From Pseudoips prasinana (lineage: Eukaryota; Arthropoda; Insecta; Lepidoptera; Nolidae): a DNA stretch of 64,000 nt. The notes under the pieces were generated by a model. The model was not told the DNA's origin. It ran no database searches and worked only from the letters and a program-made list of their open reading frames with translations. Positions 10,720 to 21,215 of this stretch are shown here, in pieces. The stretch spans positions 248,001 to 312,000 of the forward strand of contig OX621235.1 in assembly GCA_951640165.1 (NCBI GenBank), read 5' to 3'. Position 1 is the first letter of the stretch, and each line of letters begins with the position of its first letter. The position numbers and the translations under genes were made by a program.

Positions 10720-11792
10720 TAAAAACGCACATCAAAATATACCCGGCAATTTTATTTTTGAAACATTTCTCATTTCCTTTCCACTACCGCACTACTTCTT
10801 GACGTCAGAATGGTTGACCAGGGCCCGTATTATAAATGACTCCATATCGGAAATTTTAGCGGAACATGCATTTCGTACATTTTATATTTACATCTTACGA
10901 ATCAAGCAATGCATATTAGGGTTTCGGTAAAATTTACGATCCGAGTAAGTTAGAATAAAGACCCAGGACAATCGTTCTATCATGTGATAACGTTATTGGA
11001 TAATGTTAATAATTGGTAATGTGTATTTTAGTAATATTGGGGTAATTTGAAATATGATGGCAGCACCGCACTGGCCCATGCACCACATGTATAAAAAACC
11101 GGCTTCACTTCGTAGTTCAATACGTTACATCTTAACTTTTTTATTTTATCTGAGGTTGTAAAAACTGAGAAGTTTCCAATGTACTCAAATGGTGCAAGAA
11201 TTCATTTGGTGCACATATTCCTTTCTTTGCTTAGAATTGTATTTTTTTTATTAATGGTTTCCTGAATTATGTTCTAACTGCCTGGTTTCTAAATTGTATA
11301 TTAATTTAAAATATATATACTTTTAAATGCAATTTGTACTAAATCTAACAAAATATATAACAATATATATGACAATTTTTCTTAGTACCACCCGTCCCAT
11401 TTGTAATAAAGTAACTTTAAAGTTGAATAAGAGTCTCGGGCCTCTTAAACTAAAGTTGAGGGGTTGGGTGTTTACCAGCCATCAATGAACTTGACGGTCA
11501 GCACGTCCTACGGGCAGTACAAGTGTGGCGTGTTTGCACTCCGCCAGACACCTGCGTACACGCGCTCTTGCGTCAGCCTCGGCACACACCACAACAATAG
11601 GCAATCTGTCCGCACATGATATTGTGACGTTGCACGTAAGAAAAACATTCCAGTTAAGTCCTCATTGCATTTAGTTCATAGAAAAACATAGCATCAAACG
11701 TAATGAAATAAACAAATGCTGTTTCAGTAAGAAGGTATTTTTACAATTCTTAATAGTTAAATAAATGTTACATCTACACCATAGTCGCAGTG
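10720..11792. other. AT-rich interval, includes 3' UTR of the zinc-finger gene
   Basis: No coding frame is supportable. Because the minus-strand zinc-finger gene stops at 11793, part of this interval must be its 3' untranslated region; minus-strand AATAAA hexamers are possible near 11139 and 11249, but I cannot choose one. Confidence 0.4.
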
Positions 11793-11882
11793 TTAGACAG
11801 ATTTCAGGTCTTCTGGTAGATCGTTCTTGGGATGTTTGTTCTCAAAGTGCTGCTTGTACGTCTTAGGGTCCGGCATCTGCGC
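11793..11882 (-). CDS. ZNF706-family zinc-finger protein, last coding exon
   Basis: Minus-strand reading after a good acceptor (ttcttccag) is AQMPDPKTYKQHFENKHPKN followed by nine residues and a stop. It completes the zinc finger begun in the exon at 22957-23100: the two cysteines are there (CVVC) and the two histidines are here (QHFENKH). The joined protein is 77 aa, against 76 aa for vertebrate ZNF706, a conserved small basic nuclear-type protein whose exact role is poorly known. Both splice sites are in phase 0. Confidence 0.93.
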   Translation of the reverse strand, partial: AQMPDPKTYKQHFENKHPKNDLPEDLKSV

Positions 11883-12344
11883 CTGGAAGAACACATTCAG
11901 TATGTTAAGTAAATGTATGCAAACTGAACAGAGAACAGATGAACATACATTTATATATTATTATATACAGGGTTACTTGTGAAACACCAACAACCTCGCA
12001 GGACTAGCACACTAACACCGTGTGGCTTCAAGTTAAAGGGGAACTACTAATATTGAATTCATTGCTGTTGGAGAGCTTTGGAGAAAATCCGAACAATAAA
12101 TATTGCTGGCGTAATGGCGTAAATCAAAAATAAACATTCCAAAGACCCCTGCCTCTCTTTAGTACTTACAGTAATACTTGAATAGCCTTATACGAAAAGA
12201 AGCATTATGAAAATGTTTATAATAATGTCCCTTGGGAGCCAAAATATCGTTTTATTTTTAAGTCGTAGTATGCTATTGTTATAACACGACTTTACCTAAT
12301 TGAAACAGAATTACTTATTTTTGTAATTAATACATTTTATATCC

Positions 12345-12555
12345 TGGGAGTTGGTGGTATTATACCCCCGTGCCTCGGAGAGTCCTGTACGTGAACTCTT
12401 TCCGGTCGTGTCGCTGGGCGTCCCATCGGATCATGAGTGAGAGTGATGGAATAAAAAGTGCTCTTGTGTTTGCGCACACACTTGTGCACTATAATATGTC
12501 CCGCGCAGATGGTTCTCTCTCGCTCTATTGAGACTGGCCGCCGTGATTATTATAT
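12345..12555 (+). repeat. 5'-truncated tRNA-derived SINE copy
   Basis: The block with gtgcctcggagag, cggtcgtgtcgct and cactataatatgtcccgcgc matches the SINE at 41756-42143 in reverse orientation. The tRNA-like head with its pol III boxes is missing. It lies in the zinc-finger gene's long intron, antisense to the gene. Confidence 0.8.
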
Positions 12556-12769
12556 CCTCGATCTCACAATAACAATGTAAATAATAAGGTGCAATAGCAA
12601 ACTAATAACAAAAAAATTACTTACAACTGTGACGATTATTAGCATCAATGACATAATAGGATATATTTTATAACTTTGTATGGGTGCATAATAATGTCTG
12701 TTATTAGAATTATATATATTACAAATTTAGTATACCTACGGAATAGAGCATCATAGGGCTGAGCGAGCG

Positions 12770-12925
12770 AAACTATTTGATAAAAAGAGATGCGTGATGC
12801 GACATAACAGAACCGTTTTTGGTATGTTTGTCGGCACTTATCGGCACGTTGAGGATCGTGGATATTTTTGTAAAATAGTGCTTCAGAAACAGACTGACTG
12901 ACTTTGTTCAGTGATCGATTTTTGT
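12770..12925. repeat. Copy of a THAP-associated dispersed repeat
   Basis: The stretch from agagatgcgtg to actttgttcagtga matches 29760-29905 closely. In that second copy a THAP-domain remnant follows directly, so this is probably another fragment of the same old transposon. Confidence 0.6.
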
Positions 12926-13235
12926 ACAACACAGCAAAATAAACCCGAAAGATGTTCATTTCACATGTAAATTATTCCAAATCGGCACCTCCTAACTAAG
13001 GCTTTATTTTTGCCAATCCGCTGCGAATTTTAATCACTAAGTGTGTTAATTCTCTTCTATAAACATTTTATAAAGAATAAAAGAATTTTATAAGAAGCTA
13101 AGATCACATGACACATAATGCGAATATTTTGTGTAAAGAAATAATTTTCGTTTTACACTAGGGCATCAAGTTATTGATATTTTGTGTCCACTGTCTATCA
13201 CGCGGTAAACGAATATGTATACTGATATTAAACTA

Positions 13236-14817
13236 CACTCACCGGCACGGAATCTTGGCCAAGCGCGTATTTCGCGATAACAAGAGCTTTAAGTGTTTCC
13301 TATGAGTATTTATTATGAAAGTTGGTCTAAAAAATGTTTACCTTTAGTTCAAGAGGGTAATTTATCATGTTTGAGTGCAATATGACGTTATTTTTAAGTT
13401 TTAGTTGAACCCGGACATCTGAGCGACTAAGTTGCTGTTTTAAATTTGTGTTTTGTGAAAGTTTATTGTTAGGTTGTTCAATTATTGTGATATCGTACTG
13501 TTACTTCAATAACTAAAGGTGATTTAATTCCAATAAAAATGCCATTAACACCATCACAGGTTGCACAAGCTGTAGCATTGATCGAACAAGGGCTGACACA
13601 GCGAGAAGTTGCTGTTATACTGAATGTACCACGTTCATCGATGCAGTATGCGCTGAAACGATACCAGGAGACAGGCCGCTACTCCCGCAGACCAGGCAGC
13701 GGAGGCGTCAGATGCACATCAGCCCGGGATGACCGCTTTATTGTCCTGGAAATTTTGAGAAACCGCTACCTCACCGCTGTTGAGATACGCCAGCGACTCC
13801 AGTTCACAAGAGGTGTCAATGTTAGTGAACGTACAGTGAGAAGACGAATGGAGGAAGTGAATTTACAAGCTCGTAGACCAGCACGCGGCCCAGAACTTCT
13901 CAGAAGTCACCGAGTAGCTCGACTTCGATTCGCACGAGAACACGCCAACTGGACCCATGAGCAGTGGGCTCGAGTACTGTTCACAGATGAGTGTCGAATC
14001 GCTTTACGAGCTCCAGATGGTCGGGAGCGAGTGTGGAGAAGAAGAGGAGAGCGGTTTTTACCCATTACCACCACACAAACTGTTAGTTTTCATGGAGGCT
14101 CTATAATGGTTTGGGGAGGAATAAGTTCCGATGCACGTACGGAGTTAGTTATCGTCGATAACCGATTAACGGCAACACGATACATCGAGGAGATTCTTCA
14201 GGAACACGTGTTACCATATTCAGGGTTTATTGGATTTGACGAATTCCTCCTAATGCACGATAACGCGCGCCCACACGTTGCACATTGCGTGGAGGAATAC
14301 CTTACAGAGGTTGGTATTCAAAAATTGCAGTGGCCAGCTCGTAGTCCAGACTTAAATCCAATAGAGCATATCTGGGACAAGCTTAAAAGAAAAATAAAGT
14401 CCTCCTCCAACCCGCCTGAAACTCTGAATCAGCTTCAAAATGCAGCACTGACCGCTTGGGAAAGCATACCACAAGTTGAGATCAGAAACATCATCCAAAG
14501 TATGCCAGAACGAATGCAAGCTGTTATCGGGGCTAGGGGAGGAAACACCCGATATTAAAATGCAAACACAACAAAGACTTTTTGGTTATTTTTCATCTTG
14601 TGTTCTTTTTAAATTGACAGTGTTAAAACCAATATTTTTGTGAAACTGCTTATTTTTTTAAAGATTACTGCTGGTGCATCATTTTTTCAATAACTGAGTT
14701 ACAAAACCATAAAAAAACCCTAATTTAGTGCATAAACCCATAATATAGTGAAAATTAAATATTTAAATAGAAATTATCGGCAAGTTATTGGTGGCCAAGT
14801 TTCCGTGCCGGTGAGTG
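13236..14817 (+). mobile_element. Tc1-type transposon, complete with TIRs
   Basis: cactcaccggcacggaa at 13236 and its inverse ttccgtgccggtgagtg ending at 14817 are the inverted repeats, each flanked by TA (13234-13235, 14818-14819). The element is 1582 bp and carries one intact transposase on the plus strand. It sits inside the zinc-finger gene's intron, antisense to that gene. Confidence 0.95.
13539..14558 (+). CDS. Tc1-type transposase (D,D34E), apparently intact
   Basis: 339 aa, the normal size for Tc1 transposases. The N-terminal half is a paired-like DNA-binding region of two helix-turn-helix units (LTQREVAVILNVPRSSMQYA about residues 19-38, then a second helix-turn-helix) linked by a GRPR-like segment (RRPGSGG). 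The RNase H-like catalytic core shows the first D in LFTDECRIAL, the second in MHDNARPHVAH and the E in SPDLNPIEHIWD, with 34 residues between second and third (D,D34E). GSIMVWGGIS is the conserved Tc1 core block. No stop or frameshift is seen, so recent insertion is likely. Confidence 0.95.
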   Translation: MPLTPSQVAQAVALIEQGLTQREVAVILNVPRSSMQYALKRYQETGRYSRRPGSGGVRCTSARDDRFIVLEILRNRYLTAVEIRQRLQFTRGVNVSERTVRRRMEEVNLQARRPARGPELLRSHRVARLRFAREHANWTHEQWARVLFTDECRIALRAPDGRERVWRRRGERFLPITTTQTVSFHGGSIMVWGGISSDARTELVIVDNRLTATRYIEEILQEHVLPYSGFIGFDEFLLMHDNARPHVAHCVEEYLTEVGIQKLQWPARSPDLNPIEHIWDKLKRKIKSSSNPPETLNQLQNAALTAWESIPQVEIRNIIQSMPERMQAVIGARGGNTRY

Positions 14818-14819
14818 TA

Positions 14820-15607
14820 CCTACGTGACGTATAGATGTGAATCACCTGGGAATGTAAGTAATCCCAATGGGGGTGACCAACACATGCGAATATTGCACT
14901 AAAAGGTACTTAACAATAAAGTTTAAATTACGTACATTAGATTAGTATTTATTTCACGTAAATCAATGCAGTATTACGGAAGTTATGACTGTGAGAAGTT
15001 TTGAGCACTTTTAAATTTCCAAGATATCGCGCGCTCTACGCGTGACGTCAGCTATCGGCTCGGTGCCGGTCGCTTGAAGTGAAGACGCGCGCGCTGTACT
15101 TGTATCATAGCTTTATTTATTTATTTGTTATTATTGTATTACACCAACCTGTTAAATGCCTTGTGAGTTACATTATATCTGCACCCTGGAAGAGGGCTAC
15201 ATGGGAGGAAAATTTCCTTACACGACTGACAAACTTTGATTGACTTTAGCATGCGGCGTCAAGAATCCAAAGTTTCTTAATCTACCAATAATGCTCTCGA
15301 CTTAGTTACTTACTTATTTTTTTGTTTACAGTACCTTTTTTATTAAATGGAATAAAGAACTAAATAAACGAATATAAAATAAAAATATAAGTAGGTACAT
15401 TTTTAAATTTATATATAATTCCAAATTTTAATGCCTTTATAGACGACCAAAATAAGACCAAACGGCAGAGGATAAACTTACTCAGTGTAAATCTTCAAAG
15501 GTGTTAACGATATGTCTAGTATTTAGGATAAAAGGAGGGCCGGTACTATTATATTTTTAGCAAAATGTTTGTAAAATTTTGTACACCATCTCCAAGTATA
15601 CTTACGT
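14820..15607. other. Intronic interval without recognisable genes
   Basis: AT-rich sequence inside the zinc-finger gene's intron. A short GC-rich patch near 15045-15100 (gacgtcagctatcggctcgg) is the only compositional feature. No coding frame or inverted repeat is supported. Confidence 0.4.
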
Positions 15608-15684
15608 ACGCAGGTAAGTACAGGGAATCAAACCACGGACACACAGCGGCGATTGTCTTAGCCGCTGCGCCACACTTGCAGTCA
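15608..15684 (-). repeat. tRNA-like SINE head
   Basis: On the minus strand gtggcgcagcggctaagac resembles a pol III A box and ccgtggtttgattccc a B box, at tRNA-like spacing. The acceptor stem does not pair well, so this is a tRNA-derived SINE head or a decayed tRNA rather than a working tRNA gene. Confidence 0.45.
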
Positions 15685-16691
15685 ATTTTACTTCACTTAT
15701 ATTCAACATACCTATTTTTGCTTATTAAGTATTAGTGGTTAAAGTCAAAAGTAGATAATAATAACGAAATATTGTATAAGTAGGTAAAATATTTCGTGGT
15801 TATTATATATTTTTTCCAAATATCCCATGTTTAATCTAGGTCAGTATTAGGTTAGGTAACATTCACCTATTCTCATTAAAAAAATACGACATGGTTGGTT
15901 TATATATTTATTATAACATCCTGATGTCAAGGTTCCTGATAGATAATAACAAAATGTCTCTTATTTAGAAGAATCAATAAACTATTTGTTATAAGATTAA
16001 TTTGTAAAATCCTTAAATGACAAAGGTAGGTAAACTTAAAAGTGTATCTACCTTTGTCAGAAGTTGATTATAAAATGCACCAATAAATAACGTAGTGATT
16101 TATGAGAAAAGTATAAATAGAATAGTTATTGACATCAAAATAATATTCATAACAAAATGCAATAGTTTTCAGTCCTATTGAATCCTGTCTGCGTATTGCG
16201 GTCACCCATTTCTTCCTTAACATAGGATTTTTAGGTATACTAAAAACACTTTTTGGGTGCGTTAACATTTGAATTAAAACTCTTGGGCACTGCACAGCAT
16301 TTTCTAATAATTTTCTCGTAATAAAATCGCAAGTACGAGCCACCAGCAGCGGTGATTAAATGAATAGTACCTAGATTTGTACTCGCAAAGCGGCCGGCGC
16401 GGTGCGTGAGGGGCTACGTGACGTCACAGCGCGATCAAACGCCGCTTGCGGTTTGAAATAATATCGCTCGAAAATGCGTACTTTGATTGCTATTATCTCA
16501 GCTGTCTTTGAGAATATAAAAAAAGTAAAAATGCAGATGTTCTTGTATTTTCTTCTAGATTACTTTCGCATACCCAGAATAAAACATTGGCCAGGCTCAT
16601 TCCCATTTAAAACACAAAGTCAATCCACATGTATCAGTGTTCGACTGCTAGAATAGATAGATATTATCATTAGTAATTTTATATCTTTCAG
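15685..16691. other. Intronic interval without recognisable genes
   Basis: Contains a 12-bp hairpin (tgacaaaggtag at 16018, ctacctttgtca at 16048) and a GC-rich patch around 16385-16450. No supportable coding sequence. Confidence 0.4.
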
Positions 16692-16757
16692 ATTTCCATC
16701 TAATATGGATTCCAGAAATGCAGCCATGCATTTCTGGAATCCATATTAGATGGAAAT
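16692..16757. repeat. Perfect 31-bp palindrome with 4-nt loop
   Basis: The 31 bases at 16692-16722 are exactly the reverse complement of 16727-16757, separated only by gcca. The right flank to about 16865 resembles 29919-30090 (attccggtaa and attattctgctgat), so the palindrome lies at the edge of the THAP-associated repeat. Confidence 0.9.
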
Positions 16758-17193
16758 TGTTAATTGATCGTCCAAACTGGTTTCCCGTGCCACACATGTC
16801 TATGCAGTGGGCATTTTAAGTTTATTCCGGTAAGCATAAATAAAATAATATTATTATTCTGCTGATGTTTCATTGGAGAGTAATATCTACTTACCACACT
16901 TTAAGAGATCTACCATTATCATTAGTTCCCTCTCCCAGCTATTCTCCTTTTTCTTTTAGTCAAGTTTCTGATTGTGACGTTAGGAAGAGTGTTTTATCCA
17001 TCACTTCTAACGCAGTAGGCAATGACAATGTCACCCGTAATATGGTCCGTCCTATCCTCAACGAAATTCTTGCTGCTATAACTCACATCCTAAATTCCTC
17101 TATAAGTTCCGGTATCTTCCCAGTGATATGGAAAGATGCTCAAATAATTCCCCTTCCAAAAAAAGCCAAACCAGCATCCTTTTCCGACTACCG

Positions 17194-18798
17194 CACAGTG
17201 GAACGAATGTATGGGAGCGGTTGGACGTAGACATGTCCGAAAAAAAAGAGTAAAATTATGCCAAACTAATGATGCCATCTTATTCGATTACTTAATGCCT
17301 TCATAACTTGTGGTGATGAATTTCTTCATAACTCCCATATTTCGGGAGTAATTTGAGAAAATGTGAAATTTTACTATGAAAATGAGTGTATCGAGCTCTC
17401 TCCCTCCTGATTCCGGGCTTGTTTCAAGTAGCGGTCTCTAATATCATAATGCTAATACTAAGAGCTATATTTAATACTAAGACACATAGTGCGCCAAATG
17501 TGCACTTTCTGGGATAAAGAGTGATGTTTATTTTATAACACAATTTTTTTATTTTTTGTTTATTTTGTTGATTAAAACCGTTTTTCTAAAGGTTTACCTT
17601 ATTACAATAACATTTCTGAGCAGCCAATTAGAGAAGATATAAGCTAATTAGGATATATAATTAGGGACTTAAGGTTTACATATAAAACTGATGCACTAAT
17701 GATTACTGATAAGAACATTGCTATTATTTAATTACTAAATGGCTCTTAATACACTAATTTAGCATGCATCATTTACTAATTATCACAATAACTAATTACC
17801 TTGCAATATTTAACAAAGGATACCTGGGATACCTGGATTTTATATAAATAGGTCACTATTAGTAACTTTAAAATAAGTGTTGATTTACACCTCGTTGTAT
17901 CCAAGCTAATCTCGCAATGTATTTTCAAAATTTTAATACAAATCTTGATATTCACGTTGCTTTATGCGCACGCGCACATAAAGATTTACGCGACTTTAAC
18001 TATTTGTTCAGTGTTTTAAAAGATAACAGTTGTGTTCAGTTATGTGAAAGTGCTGAAACAAGTTTAAAAGACTGGTGTCGTCGATTTTGCTACCGCATTT
18101 ATGCAAAATGGACAAAGTCTGGAAGAAGCACAGATAAGTTTCGGAAGAAACATGAGATTTGGCTACAGGCTGCAATTCAATGGCCGGAATTACAGAATGA
18201 AAATATGGAACCTTCTACAGAAAATATAAGTGACGTCATCGAGCCCATAATTTCTCCTGCTAAATCTGATGCTTCAACTTGTACACATCCTAGTCCTCGT
18301 AAATCTTCAACTTACTTAAAAGTCATACTCTCATCAGTTCTTGTGAATATTTTTGTTAATATATATTTCTGTATATATATAATATATTTATAGACCTCTT
18401 AATAAGTCTGTCTGCGGTTTAAAGTAAATACAAATGGGGAAAAAACGTTTTTTTTTTTTAATTTTCATTTCCTTTTATCCCAGAAAGTGCACATTTGGCG
18501 CACTATGTGTCTTAGTATTAAATATAGCTCTTAGTAATAGCATTACGATATTAGAGACCGCTACTTGAAACAAGCCCGGAATCAGGAGGGAGAGAGCTCG
18601 ATACACTCATTTTCATAGTAAAATTTCACATTTTCTCAAATTACTCCCGAAATATGGGAGTTATGAAGAAATTCATTACCACAATTTATGAAGGCATTAA
18701 GTAATCGAATAAGATGGCATCATTAGTTTGTCATAATTTTACTCTTATTTTTCGGACATGTCTACGTCCAACCGCTCCCATACATTCGTTCCACTGTG
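17194..18798. mobile_element. Transib-like element with 325-bp terminal inverted repeats
   Basis: Bases 17194-17518 are repeated in inverse at 18474-18798 with only a few mismatches. Both termini start CACAGTG, which fits the Transib terminal consensus CACWRTG and equals the V(D)J recombination heptamer. The insertion is bounded by the 5-bp direct repeat taccg (17189-17193 and 18799-18803); Transib duplications are 5 bp. Removing the insert restores the host LINE codons gac-tac-cgt-cct (DYRP) exactly, which proves the ends. The 950-bp centre carries one 158-codon ORF but no visible DDE catalytic core, so the copy is non-autonomous. The superfamily call rests on ends and target duplication. 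Confidence 0.75.
17917..18393 (+). CDS. 158-aa ORF inside the Transib-like element
   Basis: This is the only sizeable frame between the long inverted repeats. It contains a basic, aromatic-rich block (SLKDWCRRFCYRIYAKWTKS then DKFRKKHEIWL, residues about 49-87), an acidic Ser/Thr-rich middle and a hydrophobic C-terminus (residues about 133-158) that looks like a membrane segment or read-through of AT-rich DNA. No D-D-E residues can be assigned. It may be the N-terminal remnant of a Transib transposase, but I do not recognise it firmly. Confidence 0.4.
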   Translation: MYFQNFNTNLDIHVALCARAHKDLRDFNYLFSVLKDNSCVQLCESAETSLKDWCRRFCYRIYAKWTKSGRSTDKFRKKHEIWLQAAIQWPELQNENMEPSTENISDVIEPIISPAKSDASTCTHPSPRKSSTYLKVILSSVLVNIFVNIYFCIYIIYL

Positions 18799-20449
18799 TA
18801 CCGTCCTATTTCAATCTTGCCGTTCCTTTCCAAAGTGCTTGAACGCCTTGTCCACAACCAATTAAGTACTTTTCTCACAAGAAATAACCTCCTTAATCCT
18901 TTCCAGTCTGGTTTTCGTCCTGGCCACAGTACTACCTCAGTGGTCATCTAACAGTGCTAGCCCTGTTAGATTTCAGCAATGCGTCGTGGATTTTGATGTG
19001 TTGCTGGGGATATTACGCTCTCTTAACGTATCTCCAACAGTTATTGACTGGTTTCGTAGTTACATGTCTGGCCGCCGGCAATGTATTCGTATTGATAACT
19101 CCTTTTCTTCTTGGTGCAATACTTTTGCAGGCGTGGCTCTGGGTGGCGTTTTGTCTCCACTATTATTCGCAATTTTTATAAATTCAATTTCTAAACGCAT
19201 TAATCTGCAGACGATCTTCAGATTTATAATCAGGCTCCGTTTAATAAATTGGCAGAAGCTGTGATTAATTTGAATATTGATTTAGATAGTATCAGTGAGT
19301 GGAGTCGTGCTCACGGACTGCAAGTCAACCCACAGAAGACCCAAGTCATTGTTTTTGGCAGCTCGAGGATGTAAGGCATCTTTGTCTCAACTTTCACAAC
19401 TTCGTTTTGGTGGCAATCTTTTACAAATAAGTCGCGAAGTTAAAAACCTAGGCATATTCTTTGACAGCTGCCTTTCCTGGGGCCGTCAGCTACAAAACGT
19501 CAGACGGAAAAATTTGCATCAATTGGATCCTTGAGAAGACTTCGTAACTTCCTCCCAACCAACACCAAAATTGCGCTTGGTCAATCCCTTCTTCTCCCAA
19601 TACTAGACTACGCAGATGTCAGCTATCTTGATCTTACACGAGGCCCAACTTGAAAAACTTGAGCGTCTCCAGAACGTCTGCATAAGATTCATATTTGGTC
19701 TTCGCAAATATGATCATATCACTGAATTTCGTAACAAGCTCAAGTGGCTACCCATTCGCTTCCACCGGAATGCCCATATTCTCTCACTTCTATACAATGT
19801 TCTGATTACTCCTTCAACTCCTCCTTACCTCAAAGAACGCTTTTCATTCCTTTATGAATCACATTCGAAACTTCTGAGATCAACGAATAATTTAAAATTG
19901 ACAATGCTTGCACATTCCACAATCTTAATAGACAAATCTTTTGCTGTGCAAGGTGCTCGCCTGTGGAATGCATTGCCATTATCAGTACGCCAAGCTCAAT
20001 CGCTACGCAAGTTTCAGAGCCTAGTAAAAGATCAGTACTTGTCACTACAAAAAGGTACAAAATAATTTACTATCGACTGGTTTATGGAACTTCGGCAATA
20101 GTTCCTACTATAGTTTTGTTTTATGATAATAATTTTATGTATGTGATTACTTATTTATGAAATATAAGTATATATGTGTGTATATAATATAGTATGTAGG
20201 TTAATATATAATATATATGTAATTTATCTAATATGACACAGAAAACTCTCGGATGTTTTGTAATGATACCAGTGCGTACTGTTTCTATACTTATGTACAC
20301 AACTACCCTATCTCTGTTACTCCATACTCCAATTTGCCTGGAAGAGACCACATTTAGTGATAAGGCCGCCAATTGTACATTTTTTTAATGTAACTATGTT
20401 ATTGTATTCTTGTATCCTATAATGTTTTAGTGTACAATAAAGAGTTAAC

Positions 20450-21215
20450 TTACTTAAAATTATGTACCTACATTCAACCTTGTGTATATGAACAACATAC
20501 ATGCAAAAATGACGAATCCACATAAATGTATTTTTTACGGAATAAATGAAATGAATTGAAGTTTTGAATATGAATTTATTGAAACCGACGCGCGTTCCTA
20601 GATATAGCCGTGTATATCTAGTGATTGGAAATTAAAAAAAAGGACGTCCATTTTAATCGTACACAGTATATACGCCCAATAAATTGTCGAACGGTGAAGA
20701 TTTAAGCGACAACCGACAACTTTATTTTCTTAAATATTCTGACTTCTCTCCAGAATCTTAGTTGCCATCTTCCATTATTCCATATCCCATACTATTCTGG
20801 TACTATCACTGTTATTGAATAATATTTTTTTTATTGTATAATGTGTTTGCGCTTGACCACGATCTCACCTGATGGTTAGTGAAGAATATGGTCGAAGGAG
20901 GCCCGCGCGTACCCATAAGATGCCTGTTCACTCTAACCTTGAATAAACCCATGTTATATGAGCCAGGAAACACGTCGTTTGGGATAGTGTTCTGCTTAGA
21001 CGTGCGTATGATGAAAGAGGAAGCAAAGCGCTTCGTACGGCATAATGGGATGGCACCAACATAGCGGTGGAGAATATAATCAATATTGATATTAATGTGA
21101 AAATCGACATGATATACATCATTGACACATAAACATTTGTACACACACAAATGTTATCCTAATTCGGTTTAATTTGACAGCTCTTGTTTGTTGCTCTATT
21201 CTGCTAGGTATACTG
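20450..21215 (-). repeat. Dispersed repeat with LINE C-terminal remnant, copy 1
   Basis: Matches 31185-31985 over its length in the same orientation. On the minus strand it encodes SYNMGLFKVRVNRHLMGTRG, the usual end of a LINE reverse transcriptase, here preceded by a frameshifted version of the TAKLWNTLPNDVF block that copy 2 keeps. It is therefore a 5'-truncated LINE plus its 3' UTR. Confidence 0.75.

Larger units (their letters stand above)
16880..20440 (+). pseudogene. LINE (CR1/Jockey-like), split by a Transib-like insertion
   Basis: The plus strand encodes a decayed LINE ORF2 of the same family as 47945-51118. Before the insertion it reads ISSGIFPVIWKDAQIIPLPK up to SDYR; after it RPISILPFLSKVLERLVHNQ, FQSGFRPGHSTTS and later DFDVLLGILRSLNVSPTVID. 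Frameshifts near 18945 and 19190-19300 break the catalytic region. The C-terminal part (RLWNALPLSVRQAQSLRKF) is open to a stop at 20065. The 3' UTR runs on to about 20440 and holds the tract cctggaagagaccacattta shared with the other copy. It lies in the zinc-finger gene's intron, antisense to it. Confidence 0.85.

Noticed and set aside
17090..18947. Two ORFs ending in the same peptide VERMYGSGWT (17230 and 18762)
   Set aside because: The shared peptide is only the translation of the first bases of the two inverted repeats, not a protein motif.
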